Assembly: GCA_965115995.1 (NCBI GenBank) | Contig: OZ220472.1 | Location: 1-64,000 of the forward strand | Direction of reading: 5' to 3' | Origin: Poriferisodalis sp026713105 | GTDB lineage: Bacteria > Actinomycetota > Acidimicrobiia > Acidimicrobiales > Poriferisodalaceae | DNA length: 64,000 nt | Shown: one piece after another, positions 59,928 through 64,000 of the stretch | Position numbering within the stretch: position 1 is the first letter of the stretch | How the letters are laid out: every line of letters begins with the position of its first letter | The notes under the pieces: model-generated | Databases searched by the model: none | Seen by the model: only the letters and a program-made list of their open reading frames with translations | Told to the model about the DNA's origin: nothing | Translations under genes and position numbers: made by a program

Positions 59928-61820
59928 ATGGGCAGCATGCCAGTGCAGCTTTGGTCTGATGAACCGTCACCGGTGGACCTTCTCGCGTTTGACGCAGTCG
60001 CAGATACGGCGGTAGAGGCGATTCTCGATGACGCACTCGACCCCGTGGCAATCGGCATCTCCGGGTCCTGGGGCAGCGGCAAGAGCACGGTCCTGAACTT
60101 GATTAAGGCGAAGCTGCGTGCTGCCGAGGACTCTGACACGGACGCGCGGGTTCTCGTAGTCGAGACAGACCCTTGGCGGTACGACCCTGATGTCGGTGCA
60201 AAGGCGACGCTGATACTTGAAATTCTCAACGCCTTGACCGAGGAGGTCGAAAACCAGGGCCCTGCAGACGGAGCAGCCCGGGGCAACCTGAAGAAGCTGG
60301 TGGCGCGGGTGAACTGGGCCAAGGCTCTCAAGCTCGCCGCTCGTTCCTCCATCACCCTCCAACTGCCTCGAATCGACGACCTGACTGGCCTCATCAACAG
60401 CGACGACGAGGACGGTCAGCCCGAGCCGCGAAACCTGGACGAGTTCCGGACCGAGTTTGGGGAGCTTCTCGCAGATGAGCATCTCGGCCGTCTGCGCAGA
60501 GTCGTGGTCTTGGTCGATGATCTCGATCGTTGCCTGCCGACCACGGTCGTCGAGACGCTCGAAACGATGCGGCTGTTCCTGTCCGTCCCGAAGATGTCCT
60601 TCGTCATTGCCGCCGACGAAGAGCGCGTAGCGGACGCCCTAAGGGTTCGCTACGACGGTGTCAACGGGTCTGCTGGAGACGCAGAGGAACCGGCGCGCCT
60701 CTACTTGCACAAGATCGTGCAAACGACATTTCGCCTTCCTGCACTGAGCAGGTTCGACACGGAGGCGTACCTGCTGCTGTTGCTCCTGCAGCGCAGGGCA
60801 ACGAGCCAGTTGACTAAAGCGCAGTTTGAGCAGATTCTCGAGGGATGCACCGAGACTCGTGTAGCAGCGGGGTCCATAGATTCGATCAGCATCCCGGAGG
60901 GCCTCGACCTCTCCGGCGAGATGCAGTTCGCTGCACGACTGACGCCGATCCTCTACGAGAAACTCCGCGGCAATCCGCGACGCGTCAAGAGGTTCCTGAA
61001 CGACCTCAACGTCCGTTCATCCATTGCTGAGCGTCGCGGCATCGAACTCAACGCCGCCGTCGTAGCCAAGCTCATGGTGCTTGAGTTGCTGCTACCGGAC
61101 GAATTCGACACGACCCTCGATTGGCTCGCCCGCGGAGAACTGCGTCATCAGCTGTCTCGGCTGGAAGACGCCGCTGGGCGCCCAGCGGCTGCGAACAATT
61201 CCGAGGACACAGAAACGCAGGAAAATGGCGGCGCTGCAGGGCGCCGTTCCGGACGCCGAGACCACTCGCCCGCCGACGATGAACCGGACGATGAGAGTGA
61301 ACCCTTCAATGAGAATCTCCTCCGATGGGCCAAGCTGCAGCCGTCACTCGGGGACATCGACCTGAGTCCGTACCTCCACCTCGCGGCCGCTTTTGCCAGT
61401 CTCCCTCTCGTTGATTTGGAGTTGCCGGAGCGTCTCAGAGATGTGGCAGCGAACCTGCTCTCGTCGAGTCGCGCCGCCCAGAAGTCCGTCACCGACGCGG
61501 ACATCCGGAACCTCACAACAACGGATGCGAGTGCACTGATCGAACACCTTGGCCGAATGGCGCGGGATCGGCCCGGCGACCTCATCTCAAGCGTCGATGC
61601 AATCTTGCGTGTAGCGAGACTCACCGACGCGACACAGACAGCGGCAAGCGCTCTCCTTACGATCCCTGCACAAGAGATTCGAGCACCCGTCGTCCTCTTG
61701 TTCGACCAGAGAGATGCAGCCACCTATCGCGCTGTTCTCGAGAGCTGGAACGCGAAAACCGCTGAGTCGACAGTCAATAGGGCCATTGCGCAACAACTCG
61801 AATCGGGAGTTGCCGACTGA
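59928..61820 (+). CDS. qatA: KAP-family P-loop NTPase of the Qat anti-phage system
   Basis: 630 residues. Walker A is GSWGSGKST (Lys52) and Walker B is VVVLVDDLDRCLP (Asp197-Arg201), the KAP pattern. Around it are the expected VDLLAFDAVADTAVEAIL start and RRVKRFLNDLN near residue 353. A mobile acidic segment (about 420-460) and a helical C-terminus follow. Gene order with QatB, a QueC-like QatC and a TatD-like QatD identifies the QatABCD defence operon, known to protect against phages; the mechanism is unresolved. ATG 59937 is an alternative start. Confidence 0.9.
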   Translation: MGSMPVQLWSDEPSPVDLLAFDAVADTAVEAILDDALDPVAIGISGSWGSGKSTVLNLIKAKLRAAEDSDTDARVLVVETDPWRYDPDVGAKATLILEILNALTEEVENQGPADGAARGNLKKLVARVNWAKALKLAARSSITLQLPRIDDLTGLINSDDEDGQPEPRNLDEFRTEFGELLADEHLGRLRRVVVLVDDLDRCLPTTVVETLETMRLFLSVPKMSFVIAADEERVADALRVRYDGVNGSAGDAEEPARLYLHKIVQTTFRLPALSRFDTEAYLLLLLLQRRATSQLTKAQFEQILEGCTETRVAAGSIDSISIPEGLDLSGEMQFAARLTPILYEKLRGNPRRVKRFLNDLNVRSSIAERRGIELNAAVVAKLMVLELLLPDEFDTTLDWLARGELRHQLSRLEDAAGRPAAANNSEDTETQENGGAAGRRSGRRDHSPADDEPDDESEPFNENLLRWAKLQPSLGDIDLSPYLHLAAAFASLPLVDLELPERLRDVAANLLSSSRAAQKSVTDADIRNLTTTDASALIEHLGRMARDRPGDLISSVDAILRVARLTDATQTAASALLTIPAQEIRAPVVLLFDQRDAATYRAVLESWNAKTAESTVNRAIAQQLESGVAD

Positions 61821-62635
61821 TGGGAACCAGCGGCGCATATACAGGAGCAGGCGGCAAAGCGGGCAAGGACATCGGCAGCGGCCTCAACGACTGGCTCGAT
61901 TCGCTGCCCGACGGTTCGGGCAGCGATGGGAGCGCCCCGACCGACGATGAGACGGATGCCGAGAATGAGCAGGTGACGCAGCTGCCGCCCCAGGCAGTGA
62001 GCGGACTCCTGAGTTTGCTCCGGCCTCGCGAAGCAGGAGGCGGATCGGGCGACGGGCCCGTTGGCGGCGGCGGGGCATCTGGCGGAATGGGTCGGACGCG
62101 CGCGGGTTCGGGCCGGTCGTCGCGGCGGCTTGCATCCGTCGGAGGACGGGCTGCTGCAGGTGCTTTCGCCTACATCCGCGGTGACGCGGAAGAGCTGGCC
62201 GGCTTGGGCCTCGACTACGGCGAGCTTCGCGCGCTGGATGACGACTTCGAAGTGGCGCGCCGAATAGTCGATGCCGTCTGCGGCAAGCAATCCAACGGTC
62301 GCCTCGAAGAAGCCGAAGAGCGGTATGTCGCTGCCTCCGTCACGGAGTGGGTTCTGTCCCAGAGCGAAAACGGAGATCTGCTCGACGTCGATGACATCGC
62401 CCGCTACGCGATCGCCACAATCGTCACTGAAGTGCTCTCGTCGGAGCTAGGCGAAGCCATGCGCAATCGCCCAGACGACGTTTCTGACGTGCCGGAAGAC
62501 GAACTTCGGGCGGCGGCATCCGTCCTTGCACGCAGGGCCGATCTGGGCGCCTCCGGCCCTACGGCAGAAGAATTGACTGCAGCCATCGAGCAGGGGGTCG
62601 AAAGTCTGCGTCCGATCTATGGAATCGTGCCATGA
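61820..62635 (+). CDS. qatB: Qat system protein B
   Basis: 271 residues; the start overlaps the qatA stop (TGATG). An N-terminal Gly/Ser-rich low-complexity half (MGTSGAYTGAGGKAGKDIG, then GGGSGDGPVGGGGASGGMG) and a helical C-terminal half (about 105-271: AAGAFAYIRGDAEELAGLGLDYGEL and later EEAEERYVAASVTEWVLS) are as expected for QatB. No known catalytic motif. Assignment rests on position and this layout. Confidence 0.8.
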   Translation: MGTSGAYTGAGGKAGKDIGSGLNDWLDSLPDGSGSDGSAPTDDETDAENEQVTQLPPQAVSGLLSLLRPREAGGGSGDGPVGGGGASGGMGRTRAGSGRSSRRLASVGGRAAAGAFAYIRGDAEELAGLGLDYGELRALDDDFEVARRIVDAVCGKQSNGRLEEAEERYVAASVTEWVLSQSENGDLLDVDDIARYAIATIVTEVLSSELGEAMRNRPDDVSDVPEDELRAAASVLARRADLGASGPTAEELTAAIEQGVESLRPIYGIVP

Positions 62636-63930
62636 CCCATCGCTACGAACTAAAGCTGACCACTCGCTCTGCGAGCAGCCGAGAGGATCCGCTCGCGACG
62701 TTCTATTGGCCGGCGAACGGGCCCTCCAGCTTCAGCGCACCCTTCGGCCCCCGCTTGGCTGCAATTGGCGCCGTGCGTCGACGCAATGTGGACCTAGTCC
62801 GGCTCGCCATGCTCGTGTATGCAGCTGATCGATCGACCGTTCGGGCGGTCGGTTCCACCAATTGGTCGAGTAGGGACATAGCTCTGACCGTCCCCGTCTT
62901 CGACGCCCAGCCTTGGAATGCAGTTGCTGCAGACCTGAGTGAGCTGCTCGCGTTTCTCACCGGCGACGCATGGGCGGTGGAGTTCAGGAACGCGCGGCCT
63001 CGGAGCGAACATGTGGCCGAGCGATTAGACATGCCGGCCCCTTCGCGAGTGGTCTTGATGAGCGGCGGCGCTGATTCGGCTCTGGGTGTGCTTGAGTCCC
63101 GTCGCCGACTGGGCCCGGCCGAGTCTCACTTGCTCGTGTCACACGTTGGCCTGAAGACGTTGGCCCCAGTGCAGCGCAGGGTCGCGCAAGCCGCGTCGGC
63201 CATCTGCCCCGGGCCGACACAGTGGCACGAGCAAGTCGTCCTGAACCGACGGCAAGTCCAGGTGGATGGACCGAGATTCAAGAGCGAGACCTCCACCCGA
63301 TCCCGCTCCCTGCTCTTCTTGGCCCTTGGCCTCGCGTATGCATCGATGTATGAAGTCCCACTGTGGATTGCTGAGAACGGCTTCGCGTCACTCAATCCGC
63401 CGTTGGCTCCGAACCGGCGCGGCAGTCTCTCGACGCGGACGACCCATCCAACCTTCCTGGAAGGGCTGTCGCGAATTCTCGAAGCGATCGGAGCCCATTC
63501 GACAATCGGCAACCCGTTCGCGCGCATGACCAAAGGAGAGATGTTCCGTACCGCTGGGGACCAGTTCGGATACCCCGAGGTCAGCGCATTCCTGAGTGAC
63601 ACGCATTCGTGCGGGCTCACCGGGCAGCGCGCCAAGGGTCTGTCCACCACAACGCAATGCGGGGTGTGTTTCGGATGCGTAGTTCGGCGGGCCTCGTTCG
63701 CTTCGGCAGGCCTTACAGACATGACCGATTACGCGGATCCGGGCCACTCCCGCGAACTCGCCGAATGGCTCGACAAGAATTCTGTGCTCCCGGACATGCG
63801 ACGATTCGTCAAGAGAGGCATTGGCCGACGTGACCTGTTGACCATGAGCCTGCCGGACAGCTGCGCGCTCGACGATGCGCGCGACCTTTGTGAACGAGGC
63901 GTGAGCGAGTTGCGGGAATTTGTTTCTTGA
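62632..63930 (+). CDS. qatC: QueC-like PP-loop protein of the Qat system
   Basis: 432 residues, overlapping qatB by four bases (ATGA). The PP-loop motif is MSGGADSALG (Ser144-Ser149), which places it with QueC-type ATP pyrophosphatases. Cys pairs typical of the QueC zinc site appear near the end (HSCGLTG and QCGVCFGCVVRR). QueC makes a nitrile for 7-deazaguanine synthesis; here it should modify a base, nucleotide or protein as part of defence. There is an extra N-terminal domain of about 135 residues. Confidence 0.88.
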   Translation: MTHRYELKLTTRSASSREDPLATFYWPANGPSSFSAPFGPRLAAIGAVRRRNVDLVRLAMLVYAADRSTVRAVGSTNWSSRDIALTVPVFDAQPWNAVAADLSELLAFLTGDAWAVEFRNARPRSEHVAERLDMPAPSRVVLMSGGADSALGVLESRRRLGPAESHLLVSHVGLKTLAPVQRRVAQAASAICPGPTQWHEQVVLNRRQVQVDGPRFKSETSTRSRSLLFLALGLAYASMYEVPLWIAENGFASLNPPLAPNRRGSLSTRTTHPTFLEGLSRILEAIGAHSTIGNPFARMTKGEMFRTAGDQFGYPEVSAFLSDTHSCGLTGQRAKGLSTTTQCGVCFGCVVRRASFASAGLTDMTDYADPGHSRELAEWLDKNSVLPDMRRFVKRGIGRRDLLTMSLPDSCALDDARDLCERGVSELREFVS

Positions 63931-64000
63931 CCGTGCTTCCGCCCCTCGATCTTCACGCGCACATTGACGCCGGAATCGAATCTCACGAACTGCGATCGTT
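63927..64000 (+). CDS. qatD: TatD-like hydrolase of the Qat system (truncated by window end)
   Basis: TTG 63927 overlaps the qatC stop (TTGA) and encodes MTVLPPLDLHAHIDAGIESH; GTG 63933 is an alternative. DLHAHID is the HxH metal motif that begins TatD nucleases. Only about 24 codons lie in the window. Position after qatC confirms the fourth gene of QatABCD. Confidence 0.82.
   Translation, partial: MTVLPPLDLHAHIDAGIESHELRS

Overview
This 64 kb window is high-GC bacterial DNA, most likely from an actinobacterium of the class Acidimicrobiia or a close relative. That placement is inference. It rests on the base composition, several genes with an actinobacterial TANNNT -10 box only 6-7 nt before the start codon (leaderless transcripts), an F420-type luciferase-like oxidoreductase, a tRNA without an encoded CCA, and adenylate cyclase/AAA/TPR giant proteins.

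Layout. 1-3712: 3' part of an Lhr-type DNA repair helicase. 3.8-9.9 kb: a MacB/FtsX-type ABC exporter, one ATPase and two paralogous large permeases, with a 70-bp tandem repeat between the permeases and inverted relatives of it after the second. 10.2-18.0 kb: a cyclase/AAA/TPR signalling protein, a stand-alone B12-binding subunit, a 3-hydroxyacyl-CoA dehydrogenase, an ACAD10-like phosphotransferase and a membrane-anchored HtrA protease. 18.2-22.2 kb: enoyl-CoA hydratase, DHA2 MFS transporter, DsbB-like protein, DM13 membrane protein. 22.4-25.8 kb: an HpaB-type monooxygenase, a DUF1185 protein and an enamidase-like amidohydrolase, a probable N-heterocycle or lactam degradation cluster. 25.8-31.8 kb: NIPSNAP-like protein, a small membrane protein, LLM oxidoreductase, tRNA-Arg(CCT), a gene remnant, a secreted repeat protein and an NCS2 permease with an extra C-terminal ATPase-like domain. 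31.9-41.4 kb: dienelactone hydrolase, then a complete taurine dissimilation locus (tpa, tauA, tauB, tauC, pta, tetR, xsc). 41.4-47.8 kb: metallophosphoesterase and a branched-chain-amino-acid-type ABC importer (livK-H-MG-F) with LivM and LivG fused.

From about 48 kb the window looks accessory: a Fic protein, two toxin-antitoxin modules facing each other (one toxin truncated), a tyrosine recombinase gene bounded by perfect 13-bp inverted repeats, a type III-like restriction-modification pair, a large uncharacterised protein, and a QatABCD anti-phage operon that runs off the right edge inside qatD.

How the genes work together. Taurine is imported by TauABC, transaminated by Tpa to sulfoacetaldehyde, cleaved by Xsc to acetyl phosphate and sulfite, and converted by Pta to acetyl-CoA. 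The right-hand 12 kb is a defence island. The most interesting unexplained structure is the inverted-repeat-flanked recombinase, whose right repeat lies about 40 bp upstream of the restriction gene. It suggests, but does not prove, an invertible switch controlling the island.
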